A stretch of 55,066 nucleotides of DNA, from NCBI GenBank assembly GCA_036558545.1, contig DATBFJ010000008.1, positions 1-55,066 on the forward strand. The letters are read 5' to 3'. The notes beneath the pieces were generated by a model. It worked only from the letters and a program-made list of their open reading frames with translations. It searched no databases and was not told the origin of the DNA. Made by a program: the position numbers and the translations under genes. Shown here piece by piece: positions 1-8,685 of this stretch. This stretch comes from JALYGJ01 sp036558545 (lineage in GTDB: Bacteria > Chloroflexota > Limnocylindria > Limnocylindrales > CSP1-4). Positions within the stretch are counted from its first letter, which is position 1; the number at the start of each line of letters is the position of its first letter.

Positions 1-48
1 CCCCCCCCCCCCCCCCCCCCCGCCGGGCGTGACGGCCTCGTCACGCCC
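1..48. repeat. 21-nt poly-C tract plus adjacent perfect inverted repeat
   Basis: The window opens with 21 consecutive C. Immediately after it, 25-34 (GGGCGTGACG) and 39-48 (CGTCACGCCC) form a perfect 10-bp stem around a 4-nt loop. On the minus strand the hairpin comes at the end of the J-protein gene but is followed by G, not T, so it is a poor intrinsic terminator. A homopolymer of this length at a contig edge is more likely a sequencing or assembly end effect than biology. Confidence 0.6.
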
Positions 49-755
49 GCTCGATCCATTTCCTCTTCGATGAGCCGTGCGCGGATGACCATGTCACGGT
101 CGCGTGTGATCGTGCGTGCGATCCAGTCGATATAGGCGGGATCCAGAATCTCGACTTCGCCGAGGGTGTAGCCGTGGAACTTGCCGAAGTTGAGGACGGT
201 CTCGCGTGCCTCCTGGAGAGTCGGTAGCGGAATGCCGCGCTGGCCGCGGCGGTACTCGACTGGGCCTGTCGGCGTGCTGGCGCGCAGATCCGGCCCATCC
301 GCCGCGTTGCGCGGCCGCGGCGTGTGGCCGCGCAACGGGCTTGCCTCGTCCAGGCGCGTGTTGCGCGGCCTGAAAGCAGTGCTCGTGTCGAAGCGGGCGG
401 TCACCGGCGTCGTCCTGGGTGGCGGTGGCGGCCCTGCAGGCCGGCCGTCGGCTGAGGCGTTCTCGTCGAACTCCACGCGTTCCCCGGATCCCCCTTCAGC
501 CGATCGGGCCCGCCGACCGGCCGGCGAGGCGTCGTAAGCGGCTCGGCGAACCGGATCGCGGAGCAGGTCATAGGCCGCATTGATGCGCGCCATCTGGGTC
601 GTGAGTCGGGCGGCTTCCTCTCGGTTGCCCGCAGCCCGGTCGGGATGATGCTCGCGCGCGAGATCGCGCCAGCGGCGCTTGATCTGGGTGTTGGTTGAGT
701 CATGCCGCAGCCCAAGCTGGGTGTACGGATCACCGCGGAATCGTTCGTCTGGCAT
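1..755 (-). CDS. J-domain (DnaJ-like) protein with ExoX-C-like tail, 3' end beyond the window
   Basis: Reading leftward from ATG at 755, the frame stays open to the window edge, so the gene is incomplete at its 3' end. Residues ~8-75 form a J domain with the HPD tripeptide at 37-39, which in this family stimulates the ATPase of DnaK/Hsp70. A Pro/Arg/Thr-rich linker follows, then a short domain (~185-240) with the pattern NFGKFHGYTLGEV...DPAYIDWI. This resembles the small domain at the C-terminus of exonuclease X-like proteins and of some actinobacterial J proteins. No Gly/Phe region or zinc-finger repeats of canonical DnaJ are present, so this is a specialised J protein. A GGAGG lies 5 nt upstream of the ATG. 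The gene is divergent from the DNA ligase at 802. The last codons fall in a poly-G/C tract and may be an assembly artefact. Confidence 0.8.
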   Translation of the reverse strand, partial: MPDERFRGDPYTQLGLRHDSTNTQIKRRWRDLAREHHPDRAAGNREEAARLTTQMARINAAYDLLRDPVRRAAYDASPAGRRARSAEGGSGERVEFDENASADGRPAGPPPPPRTTPVTARFDTSTAFRPRNTRLDEASPLRGHTPRPRNAADGPDLRASTPTGPVEYRRGQRGIPLPTLQEARETVLNFGKFHGYTLGEVEILDPAYIDWIARTITRDRDMVIRARLIEEEMDRAGVTRPSRPAGGGGGG

Positions 756-801
756 TCAACCTCCGACGCTACCACACGAAGATTGGCGTTAGAGTCGCGA
801 C

Positions 802-1902
802 GTGGCGATGAGTCTGCCGTTCCAGCCGCCGATCGAGCCGATGTTGGCCAAGCTGTCCGACGGCATCCCCGAGGGCCAGGGATGGCTTTTCGAACCCAAA
901 TGGGACGGCTTTCGGGCGATCGTCTTTCGTGACGGCGATACGACGTACATCCAGAGCCGCGACCTCAAGCCATTGGATCGCTACTTCCCCGAGCTGCCAC
1001 CGGCGCTCGTGACAAATCTGCCCGACCGCTGCGTCGTCGACGGCGAGATAGTGATCCCGGGTCCGAGCGGCCTCGAGTTCGAGTCGTTGCTGTTGCGCAT
1101 TCATCCGGCAGAGTCACGCGTGCGCATGCTGGCCGAGCAGACGCCAGCGTCGTTCGTGGCCTGGGACCTGCTCGCCCTGGGCGATACGGATCTACGGGCG
1201 ACGCCCCAGGGCGAGCGACGAGAGATGATCGCCGAGGCACTCGCCAAGGCAGAGCCGCCCATTCACCTGACGCCTGCCACATTTGATGCGGCCATCGCCA
1301 GGGACTGGTTCGAGCGCTTCGAGGGCGCCGGCCTGGATGGAATCGTCGCGAAACCACTGGCCGCCGCCTACCAGCCCGGAAAACGGGCGATGCTCAAGAT
1401 CAAGCACGCCCGAACGGCCGACTGTGCCGTGGCCGGCTTTCGCTGGCACAAGAACGGCCCTGGCACACATATTGGTTCGCTGCTGTTAGGCCTATTCGAC
1501 GACGAGGGTCACCTGCATCACGTCGGCATCACCTCATCGTTCTCGTGGGACCGGCGCGCGGCTCTGGCCAAGGAGCTCGAGCCGCTGCGCAAGGACGCAA
1601 TGAAGGGCCACCCGTGGGCAGAGTGGGCGGAATGGGCGGGCTTTGGCTCCGCCGATGCAAGCGGCACGCGTATGCCCGGCGCGACGAGCCGCTGGAATCG
1701 GGGCAAAGACCTTTCCTGGGAGCCGCTCCGGCTCGAGCGAGTCGCGGAAGTCGGCTTCGACCATCTGCAAGGCGATCGCTTCCGCCACGCAACGACTTTT
1801 CAACGGTGGCGGCCGGACAAAGAGCCCAAAGATTGTCGTTACGACCAATTCGAGACCACGACACCGTTCGAGCTCAACGAAATATTCGGCACGAACGGGT
1901 GA
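802..1902 (+). CDS. ATP-dependent DNA ligase (LigC/LigD ligase-domain type)
   Basis: A 366-residue stand-alone ligase. Motif I is EPKWDGFR with the nucleotide-accepting Lys at residue 33. The central VVDGEIV and VAWDLL stretches fit motifs III/IIIa, GLDGIVAKP fits motif IV, and MLKIKHARTADC fits motif V. The C-terminal third is an OB-fold-like region. The enzyme should seal nicks through a ligase-AMP intermediate. Length and motifs match bacterial LigC or the ligase module of LigD rather than NAD-dependent LigA. GTG 802 is used here; ATG 808 is equally possible. A LigD-type polymerase/primase is encoded separately at 33-34.5 kb, and no Ku gene was seen. Together they suggest a split LigD, inferred from family knowledge. 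Confidence 0.88.
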   Translation: MAMSLPFQPPIEPMLAKLSDGIPEGQGWLFEPKWDGFRAIVFRDGDTTYIQSRDLKPLDRYFPELPPALVTNLPDRCVVDGEIVIPGPSGLEFESLLLRIHPAESRVRMLAEQTPASFVAWDLLALGDTDLRATPQGERREMIAEALAKAEPPIHLTPATFDAAIARDWFERFEGAGLDGIVAKPLAAAYQPGKRAMLKIKHARTADCAVAGFRWHKNGPGTHIGSLLLGLFDDEGHLHHVGITSSFSWDRRAALAKELEPLRKDAMKGHPWAEWAEWAGFGSADASGTRMPGATSRWNRGKDLSWEPLRLERVAEVGFDHLQGDRFRHATTFQRWRPDKEPKDCRYDQFETTTPFELNEIFGTNG

Positions 1903-2028
1903 AATCGAGGACGAACTACGCCCGCTGACAAGTAAACTCAGATTCGTTCGGGTTTCGCGTGCGCGCGATCGGGGCCGAGAGGGACCACGCGCGAGGGCTG
2001 CGAGGGAGAGACACCTCAGGAGGAGTAG

Positions 2029-2565
2029 ATGGACCAGCCACAGCCGCCTGCAGCGCCACAGGCACCACAACAGCCGCAGTGGTCACCGCCCCCGCAGCAG
2101 CCAGCCGGCTGGGGCGCACCCGGTTACGGCGGCCCGCCCGTCCGCCCGATGGGCGTGACGCTGGGCTCGATTTACCTGTTGGTCATGGGCATCCTCATAT
2201 CACTGGTCGGCGGATGCACCATTGCGGGCGGTTCGCTCTTCAGCTCGCTCGACAACGCCGACACGAACGGAGGCTTTGGCGCCTTCGGCGGTTTCATCGC
2301 CGGCATCGGCATCTTCGTTCTTATCCTCGGCATCCTTCAGATCGTCGCCGGTGCAGGCGCGCTGGGCGGTCGCGGTTGGGCGCGCTGGTTGGGCATCGTC
2401 GTGGCCGTGATCTTTGCAGTCCTGACGATCCTGGGCGCTCTCGGATCGATGACGGCCAACAACGGCATCACGAGTGGACTCGTGAGCCTGATCATCGGCG
2501 TGCTGTACGCCCTGACGGCATACGCCTTCATCATGGCCGGAGCATTCTTCGCCGCTCGTCGCTAG
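2029..2565 (+). CDS. Small four-TM membrane protein with Pro/Gln-rich N-terminus
   Basis: A 178-residue protein of unknown function. Residues 1-42 are rich in Pro, Gln, Ala and Gly (disordered, cytoplasmic). Four hydrophobic segments follow at roughly 43-66, 82-105, 115-140 and 147-172. A clear ribosome-binding site (CAGGAGGAG) precedes the ATG. The next gene (2655) has the same architecture and similar loop motifs such as GWxRWLG before the third segment, so the two look like paralogues. A strong hairpin lies directly downstream. No catalytic residues are visible and I do not assign a function. Confidence 0.75.
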   Translation: MDQPQPPAAPQAPQQPQWSPPPQQPAGWGAPGYGGPPVRPMGVTLGSIYLLVMGILISLVGGCTIAGGSLFSSLDNADTNGGFGAFGGFIAGIGIFVLILGILQIVAGAGALGGRGWARWLGIVVAVIFAVLTILGALGSMTANNGITSGLVSLIIGVLYALTAYAFIMAGAFFAARR

Positions 2566-2586
2566 GCGGCTCCAACATTGTCCAGC

Positions 2587-2621
2587 GAACGCCGGCGAAC
2601 CTGATTGGTTCGCCGGCGTTC
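2587..2621 (+). terminator. Perfect 15-bp hairpin between two membrane-protein genes
   Basis: 2587-2601 pairs perfectly with 2607-2621 around a TGATT loop. It lies 22 nt after the stop of the gene at 2029-2565 and before the start at 2655. There is no T-tract, so it could be a terminator or attenuator or an mRNA-stabilising stem. Confidence 0.65.
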
Positions 2622-2654
2622 AACTTCCAAACACATGCCGAGGGCACGTGAGCA

Positions 2655-3719
2655 ATGAATCCGCCTGAAGATCCGACACAGTCATTCGGAGATCAGCCTT
2701 CGCCGGAGTCCGCCGAGCCTTTGGCTGCTGCGACGTCAGGCGAAAGTCCCAGTGCTTCGGCGCCTGAAACTGCCGCCGACCCACCAGCGCGCATGCCGGG
2801 CGCCTTTGTTCCAGCTGATGCGCAGGCTGCGGCCGCGCCAACGCCTTCTGAGTCGGTGCCTTCTGAGCCCGCGCCCGCAGCGACGCCACAGATGACGCCG
2901 ATGCCGATGTCCGGTCCGGCATCGACGGATACGCAGATGTGGGAGGTGCCACCGGCATCCGCAGCCGCCGCCGCGGCCGCGCCGAGCCAGTGGTCACAGC
3001 CGGCACCGGCAGTGCCTCAGCCGCTGCCGCAACAACCGGCACCCCCGCCACCTGCCCAGAGCTGGCAGCAACCGGCCGTGACACCGCCGCCCCCCGCAGC
3101 CTGGCAGCAACCGCCGCCCGCCCAGGGGTGGCAGCAGCCGGCCCAACCGTGGCAGCAGCAACAGCAATATCCGCAGCAGCAACCGTACGGCCAGCCGTAC
3201 GGCCAACCGAACCCCTACGCGCAGCCCTATTCGCCTCAATATGCCGCGGTCGCGCCGGCTTACAACACCTCGCCTCTCGCGGCGTTCGCTGGCCTGCTAC
3301 TCGTGGTCTTTGGCATCGGCGTGATCGCGCTCGGCTTTTTCGCGCTCACGCAAGGTCAGGACATCGCGCGCTTCATCCGTGACAACGACATCAAGGTATT
3401 CGGCGTTCTCGTGAGCCGCGACACGCTGCGTGCCGCTCTGACACCTTCGCCGGGCATCTTGATGTTCCTCGGCGCGCTGCAGTTGATTGCCGGAGTAGGG
3501 GTCATGGCGCACAAGGGCTGGGGTCGCTGGCTGGGGTTGCTGCTCGCGCTTTTCGGCCTGATCATTGCGATCTTCGCCTTCTCGATCGGCTACGCGATTG
3601 CCGGTGGGTTCACCGTCCCGGTGATCATCGGCGTCGTCTTCCTGGTCGGTTACATCCTCATCGTCCTGGCGCTCATTGCCGGCGGCGCGCACTTTCGAAG
3701 GAAGTCGCCCGCACACTGA
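2655..3719 (+). CDS. Membrane protein with long Pro/Gln/Ala-rich N-terminal tail
   Basis: A 354-residue protein. The first ~200 residues are low complexity, with repeated SWQQP/AWQQP/GWQQP-type units and QQPYGQPYG. This resembles the tails of bacterial zinc-ribbon/DUF4190-type membrane proteins. The last ~150 residues contain four predicted membrane helices, with a GWGRWLG motif before the third that is shared with the gene at 2029. The tail is presumably cytoplasmic and may mediate protein interaction (inference). Function unknown. The start ATG has only a weak upstream purine stretch. Confidence 0.75.
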   Translation: MNPPEDPTQSFGDQPSPESAEPLAAATSGESPSASAPETAADPPARMPGAFVPADAQAAAAPTPSESVPSEPAPAATPQMTPMPMSGPASTDTQMWEVPPASAAAAAAAPSQWSQPAPAVPQPLPQQPAPPPPAQSWQQPAVTPPPPAAWQQPPPAQGWQQPAQPWQQQQQYPQQQPYGQPYGQPNPYAQPYSPQYAAVAPAYNTSPLAAFAGLLLVVFGIGVIALGFFALTQGQDIARFIRDNDIKVFGVLVSRDTLRAALTPSPGILMFLGALQLIAGVGVMAHKGWGRWLGLLLALFGLIIAIFAFSIGYAIAGGFTVPVIIGVVFLVGYILIVLALIAGGAHFRRKSPAH

Positions 3720-3772
3720 CCAATTTCTGCTCGACGACGGCAGATATGGAGCCCGACTAGTCCGACTTTGAT

Positions 3773-6700
3773 ATGGACTTAGGCCTGGCAGGCAAGGACA
3801 ATGCTTGCCGTGCCGGTGCGCCGCGGAGGGGTGGCGCAACGATTGAAACAAGCGATCGAGTTAAGAGACTGCCCGTCGTGCCCAGTCCAGTCGTCGCCAG
3901 CAAGCTGCGCATCCCCAACACTCCGTCGATGCCGGTCGAGCGACTCGACGGTCGGCTCGACGCGGTGTGGCAGAGCAAGCTGGCCGTGGTCACGGCACCG
4001 GCCGGATCCGGCAAGACGACGCTGCTGACGCGTCTCGCCGCGCGCGCGGTGGGACCGGTGGGCTGGTATCGCGCAGAGGGACTCGATTCGGACGAGACGG
4101 CGCTGTTGCGGCATGTCGAAGCGGCGCTGAGACCCGGCATGCAAGGCGCCACCGGCGAGTGGGCCACGGTCGAAGACGCCGCCAACGCGCTCGATCAGCG
4201 GGCGACCGGGCCCGTGTTGCTGATCGTCGACGACCTGCACACGCTGCAGGGCACACCGGCAGAGAGGGCGCTCGAGCGTTTGATTGGCTATGCGCCGTCG
4301 ACAGTCCACTTCGCCATCGCGTCGCGCGATACGCCCGGTTTCAACCTGTCGCGTCTGCGCGTCACCGGCGAGCTGCTCGAGCTGACCGGCGACGACCTGC
4401 GGCTCAGGTCATGGGAGGTGGAGCGTCTGTTTCGCGACTTCTATGCCGAGCCACTGCCTCCGGAGGAGTTGGCCGGACTCGCCCGACGCACCGAGGGCTG
4501 GGCGGCCGGTCTCCAACTGTTCCATCTGGCAACACGCGGCCGCACGGCCGACGAACGGCGGCGCATGCTCGCCGAGTTGAACGGGAGCGCCCGTTTGATG
4601 CGTGAGTACCTCGCTCGCAACGTTCTGCGCGAACTGCCCGACGACACGCGCCGCTTCCTGATCGACACGTCGGTGCTGGGCCGCCTGAGCGGGCCGCTGT
4701 GCGATCGGCTCCTGGAGCGAAGCGGCAGCGCCGACGTTCTTGCCGAGCTGCAGCGACGACGCATGTTCACGCAGCCGCTGCCGGAGGACGGCGAGTTCCG
4801 ATATCACGAGGTCATGCGCACGTACCTGCATGAGGTCCTTCTCGAGGAGCTGGGCGAAGAGGAGCTGCATAGCCGCTTCAGTGCCGCTGGCGAGCTGTTG
4901 GCCGACGCGGGTGCGGCGAGCGAGGCGCTCGAGGCGTACTGCCGCGGTGAGGATTGGGATGGCGCGCGTCGCCTCCTCGCTCGCCGTGGAGCGGCCGTCG
5001 CGGACCAGCCGACGGAGTGGCTCGATTCCGTCCCGGGGGCAATGGTTCGCCACGACCCCTGGCTGCTGCTGGCAGGCGCCCGCCGTGCGCGCAGCGCCGG
5101 GCGCCTGCGCGAGGCGGCCGAGCAGTACCAACGCGCCGAGATGGCTTTTGGATCGACAGAGGCGGCCCAGCTGTGCCGCTCCGAACGCCAGGCGATCACG
5201 GCCTGGACGGACGGATCAGCCGGGCCACGGCCGGATGCGTTCGCGTTGCTGCGCAGCGCCCTGCGTGCCGACCCGGCTGGCGCGGCGGTGAAGGCCCAGG
5301 AGCTCCCGCCGCCTGTCGGTTCGTTGATTGCGGGACTTTCCGCTCTCGCCGCGGGCAACGTGGCCACTGCCCGTACCGAGCTAATTCACGCCGCGGAGCG
5401 GCACGGTGCGTCCCGCGCGACGGTGGTCATCGCGTCGCTCGGTGCGGGGGTCGCCGGCGCCCTGATGGGCCAGCCTCACGCGGCGCTCGAGATCGAGGGT
5501 GCAGTCGCGGCGGCCGAGGCCGCCGGAATCGAGTGGCTCGCGCGCGTCGGGCGTGCGTCGCTGGCAATTACCGGAGCAGCCGAGTCCGTGCGGGAGGCGA
5601 ATGTCGTCGCGGTGGCGAGCAAGGCCACACACGACGAATGGGGCGCGGTCCTCGCCCAACTGTGCCGGGTCTGGGGCGAGCTCCACGAGCAGCAGGACGC
5701 GGGCCTTCTGGACGAGCTGGTGGTTGGTGCGCGTGCGCTCGACGCGCCCGTGCTCGAAGCGTGGGCACGCAGCCTCAGCGCGCTCGCCGGCGTGCGCGCC
5801 GGCGAGCCAGACGCGCGTGACGCGGCGATCGCGGCGGCGTCAGTGGCGAGAACGCTCGGCGTTGCCGGAGCACGATTGGTTGCTCACCTTGCCGTCGCCG
5901 AGGCGTCGACCGATCCGATCGAAGAGGAGGAGCAGCGGACCGAAGCCGAGGCGATGGCCCGAGAGACGGGGCTGCGCGCTCCGGGAGACGTGGGGCTTGC
6001 CTCCGGCTCCGCGGCCGCCGGGGAAGGAAATGCCCTGACGGCGCCCCTGGCAATCCGGCTGCTGGGTGGCTTCGAGCTCGACCTGGGCGGTGCACCGGCG
6101 GACCTTTCGGCCATCCGACCGCGCGCGCGCATGCTCCTTCGACTGCTCGCCCTGAACGCGGGCAGGCGGGTTCATCACGAAACGATCGAGGCAGCGCTCT
6201 GGCCGGACGCCGACCCAACCGCGAGTGCGCGGAACCTGCATGTAGCGGTCTCGGCTCTGCGGCGGATCCTGGAGCCGGCCGCAGCGCGAGGGTCATTCCA
6301 GCTCATTCGCCGAGAGGGTGACGCATACGTGGTGACAGTCCCCGAAGGCGCCTTCATCGACCTGCTGGCATTCGATCAGGCGTTGGCGGCAGGGCATCGA
6401 GCTCGGGCCGGTGGTGACGCTCATGGTGCCGAGCGCCATTTCGCCCTCGGCCTCGCCATGTACCGCGGCGATCTGCTGCCGGAGGACGGGCCGGCAGACT
6501 GGGTGGCGGAGCGCCGCGACGCGTGCCGACTGGCAGCCGTCGACGCGGCTCAGGCACTGGCTGAGCTGCTCCTCGAACGCGGCGACGCCGCGCAGGCGGC
6601 GCGAGTGTGTACCACGGGCCTGCGCATCGAGCGCTACCACGACCCGCTGTGGCGGCTGCTCATATCAGCGCGCGACCTCGCCGGGGATCAGGGCGCCGCG

Positions 6701-6778
6701 AAGGCCGCCCGCCTGTCCTATGACAGGATGCTTGCTGAGCTTGGCGTCTCCGACACTACGGGCAGCTCCCTGCAATGA
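3773..6778 (+). CDS. Large STAND-NTPase transcriptional activator with BTAD domain (MalT/AfsR-like)
   Basis: A 1001-residue regulator. The P-loop is AGSGKT (77-82) and the Walker B is LLIVDDLH (Asp 153-154). A helical TPR-like sensor region occupies ~300-740. A winged-helix DNA-binding domain begins near residue 761, and a BTAD helical domain fills the C-terminus (~860-1000). Such proteins use ATP binding and a sensor arm to switch DNA binding. The HTH lies before the BTAD at the C-terminal end, not at the N-terminus as in AfsR, giving a MalT-like layout with an SARP-type output. The conserved part starts near VVASKLRIP (about residue 40), so the true start may be downstream of ATG 3773. Its 3' end overlaps the end of the convergent eCIS operon by 23 bp, making it a candidate regulator of that locus (inference). 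Confidence 0.85.
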   Translation: MDLGLAGKDNACRAGAPRRGGATIETSDRVKRLPVVPSPVVASKLRIPNTPSMPVERLDGRLDAVWQSKLAVVTAPAGSGKTTLLTRLAARAVGPVGWYRAEGLDSDETALLRHVEAALRPGMQGATGEWATVEDAANALDQRATGPVLLIVDDLHTLQGTPAERALERLIGYAPSTVHFAIASRDTPGFNLSRLRVTGELLELTGDDLRLRSWEVERLFRDFYAEPLPPEELAGLARRTEGWAAGLQLFHLATRGRTADERRRMLAELNGSARLMREYLARNVLRELPDDTRRFLIDTSVLGRLSGPLCDRLLERSGSADVLAELQRRRMFTQPLPEDGEFRYHEVMRTYLHEVLLEELGEEELHSRFSAAGELLADAGAASEALEAYCRGEDWDGARRLLARRGAAVADQPTEWLDSVPGAMVRHDPWLLLAGARRARSAGRLREAAEQYQRAEMAFGSTEAAQLCRSERQAITAWTDGSAGPRPDAFALLRSALRADPAGAAVKAQELPPPVGSLIAGLSALAAGNVATARTELIHAAERHGASRATVVIASLGAGVAGALMGQPHAALEIEGAVAAAEAAGIEWLARVGRASLAITGAAESVREANVVAVASKATHDEWGAVLAQLCRVWGELHEQQDAGLLDELVVGARALDAPVLEAWARSLSALAGVRAGEPDARDAAIAAASVARTLGVAGARLVAHLAVAEASTDPIEEEEQRTEAEAMARETGLRAPGDVGLASGSAAAGEGNALTAPLAIRLLGGFELDLGGAPADLSAIRPRARMLLRLLALNAGRRVHHETIEAALWPDADPTASARNLHVAVSALRRILEPAAARGSFQLIRREGDAYVVTVPEGAFIDLLAFDQALAAGHRARAGGDAHGAERHFALGLAMYRGDLLPEDGPADWVAERRDACRLAAVDAAQALAELLLERGDAAQAARVCTTGLRIERYHDPLWRLLISARDLAGDQGAAKAARLSYDRMLAELGVSDTTGSSLQ

Positions 6779-8069
6779 ACTCGATCTCGCGCGTCGCAAC
6801 GAGGTTCTGATTCGCACCTGACGGCGGATAGCTGCTCACGATCCGGACGTTGAAGGTACGCACGGACGGGTGCTGCTGTAGACAGCGCTGCTGGGGGGCC
6901 GGACTGTCGTCCAGGATCATCATCACCGGCGTCGGATTGCCCGGGAAGGTGAGCTCCACTTGGCGCGGTCGGCCATACGTCGAGTAGTCGCTCGCCGGGG
7001 CGCCGATGTTGAAGATCAGCCCGGCCAGCTCTGTCGTCTGGCCGAAATTGACCGTCACTGTGGTTTGACCCGACGCTTGATCGGCCAGCCAGAACGTGTT
7101 CACGTCCTTGTCCAGCGCGTTGGTAGATGGATGCTGCAGCAGGATGGCACTCGTGCCGCCCTGGCCGATCAACGAGTTGACCTTGTCGTGGAAGCTGGGA
7201 ACGGCGAAGTAGCCCACGATTGGCGCCACGATGATGATCAGGACCAGGATCACGAGCGCGCGCTTGAGGAACCAACCGGCCGACCTTCCGGTGCGGCCCA
7301 TCGATGACGGGCGCTCGCCCGCTTCGTACGCCTGTGTCTGGCCGCGGCCAAAGATGCGCCGATACCACGGGACGCGGACCGCGACGGCCACGGTCGCCGC
7401 CGCGAGGCTGTTGCCACAGCGTCGGCAAAATCGCCTATCCGGTGCGTTGCCGGCGCCGCATACGCCACAGATCAGATCGCCGGGCTTGATCGGCTCTTCT
7501 TCTGCCAGTGACTGGCGCTGCGGCGTCGTCGGCCGCGGGATCGGCTCCTCGAGCGTTGGCTTGCGCGACTGCGGTTCGTCGGGCGCGACCGCCTGGGGCG
7601 GTCGCGCGGGCGGCTGGGTCGGAGCGGGCACGGCCGTGGGCTTGATCGGCGGCGGCTCGTCAGAAGCTGAGGTCTCGGCGGGTATTGGCGCTGACACGGC
7701 TGGCGGCGGTGACGCCGCTGGCGCAGCGATGGGTGCCGCTTTGAACTTGTAGGCGGGCTCCGGCGGCTCCGGCGGAGGCCCGGGCTGCGGCCGAGGCGGT
7801 TCCGCGACTGGCGAAGCAGGTGGCGGGGCCGAGCCAAATGGCCCGGACACGTCGCTGGGAGGAGGTGCCGTTGGTGACGGCAAGGACGGAGGCGGTGGTG
7901 GTGGTGGCGTGGCGTGGGACGTTTCGGTCGGAGGCGCGCCGTCAGGCGGCGGCTGGTCGTGGCTGTCCGCTTCGACCTTCACTCCGGTCCACTCGAGAAA
8001 GCTCGCGCATTTCGAGCAGAAGATGTCCGTATCCGCGTTGATCGTTCCGCACTTGGTGCAGCGAATCAA
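6756..8069 (-). CDS. Double zinc-ribbon, single-TM protein with discoidin/glycan-binding-like C-terminal domain
   Basis: A 437-residue protein. Zinc ribbon 1 has Cys at 4, 7, 18 and 21. A long Pro/Ala-rich linker follows, then zinc ribbon 2 near 201-221 (CGVCG...CRRCG). One TM helix lies near 268-290. A C-terminal ~135-residue beta-sandwich resembles F5/8-type C or the 'NADase-type glycan-binding' domain (ALDKDVNTFW, VNFG, PRQVELTF). Predicted topology is cytoplasmic zinc ribbons with an extracytoplasmic domain. It is the last gene of the leftward contractile-injection operon, 73 bp after the gpI-like gene. Similar proteins accompany such loci in actinobacteria, as I recall. A membrane anchor or sensor role is inference. 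Confidence 0.78.
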   Translation of the reverse strand: MIRCTKCGTINADTDIFCSKCASFLEWTGVKVEADSHDQPPPDGAPPTETSHATPPPPPPPSLPSPTAPPPSDVSGPFGSAPPPASPVAEPPRPQPGPPPEPPEPAYKFKAAPIAAPAASPPPAVSAPIPAETSASDEPPPIKPTAVPAPTQPPARPPQAVAPDEPQSRKPTLEEPIPRPTTPQRQSLAEEEPIKPGDLICGVCGAGNAPDRRFCRRCGNSLAAATVAVAVRVPWYRRIFGRGQTQAYEAGERPSSMGRTGRSAGWFLKRALVILVLIIIVAPIVGYFAVPSFHDKVNSLIGQGGTSAILLQHPSTNALDKDVNTFWLADQASGQTTVTVNFGQTTELAGLIFNIGAPASDYSTYGRPRQVELTFPGNPTPVMMILDDSPAPQQRCLQQHPSVRTFNVRIVSSYPPSGANQNLVATREIEFIAGSCP

Positions 8070-8142
8070 CCAGCTCCCCTCCGGTGGCAGGTATCGAAAC
8101 CGAGAGCCGAGATAGTAAGCGGCTTACACGGCTGTGAGCGAG

Positions 8143-8685
8143 TCAGCCTTCGACGATTTCGATGGTATGCGGGACGTGCGCGGGCTTGGCCGCCGCTACC
8201 AGGGCGTCCAGGCGCACCTTATCGACGCTCCCTTTCTTCTGTGGCTTTATGCGCACGACCAGGCTGAAGTCCTCCTTGCCAGGCACCGCGGCATCTGGTG
8301 TCGTCGACCAGGCGCACCCGCCGTTGTCGACGATTTCGACCTCTCCCGCGGCAAACAGCTTGACGTGCATCGCCAGGCCAGCCACGGTGCCGCGATTGCG
8401 ATACAGCTGTGCCGCCAGTGCCACGATCGCGCGGCGTCGCTCGATCGGCCAATTCTCGTCAGGCAGCAAACCTACCCAGCCGGCAAGCCAATCAAGGAAA
8501 TCCTCTGGCGTCAGTGCCGGATCGAGGTACGCACTGAAGTTGTCGACGGCCCCGATCGCGGGCGCGAGAACTTCGTCGAATGCCGCGGTCAGGGCGCGCG
8601 CCATATCGTCGTCCTGGTACAGCCCGGGCAGGCTGTCGATCAGCGGCCACGGCGTTTGCGCGCCGTCGACCGTGCCACGGCTCAC
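8143..8685 (-). CDS. eCIS baseplate protein, phage tail protein I-like (Afp12/gpI type)
   Basis: A 180-residue protein. The N-terminal half has the tail-protein-I signature: LPGLYQDDD, an Asp/Leu-rich helix, LDPALTPEDFLDWLAGWVGL, then RRAIVALAAQLYRNRGT. These features match the TIGR02242-type family found in contractile injection systems. Gp7/gpI-class proteins form baseplate wedges that link the gpJ-like ring to the periphery. The start codon overlaps the stop of the gpJ-like gene by 4 nt, indicating translational coupling. No tail-fibre gene follows; the next gene is the zinc-ribbon membrane protein. Confidence 0.85.
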   Translation of the reverse strand: MSRGTVDGAQTPWPLIDSLPGLYQDDDMARALTAAFDEVLAPAIGAVDNFSAYLDPALTPEDFLDWLAGWVGLLPDENWPIERRRAIVALAAQLYRNRGTVAGLAMHVKLFAAGEVEIVDNGGCAWSTTPDAAVPGKEDFSLVVRIKPQKKGSVDKVRLDALVAAAKPAHVPHTIEIVEG

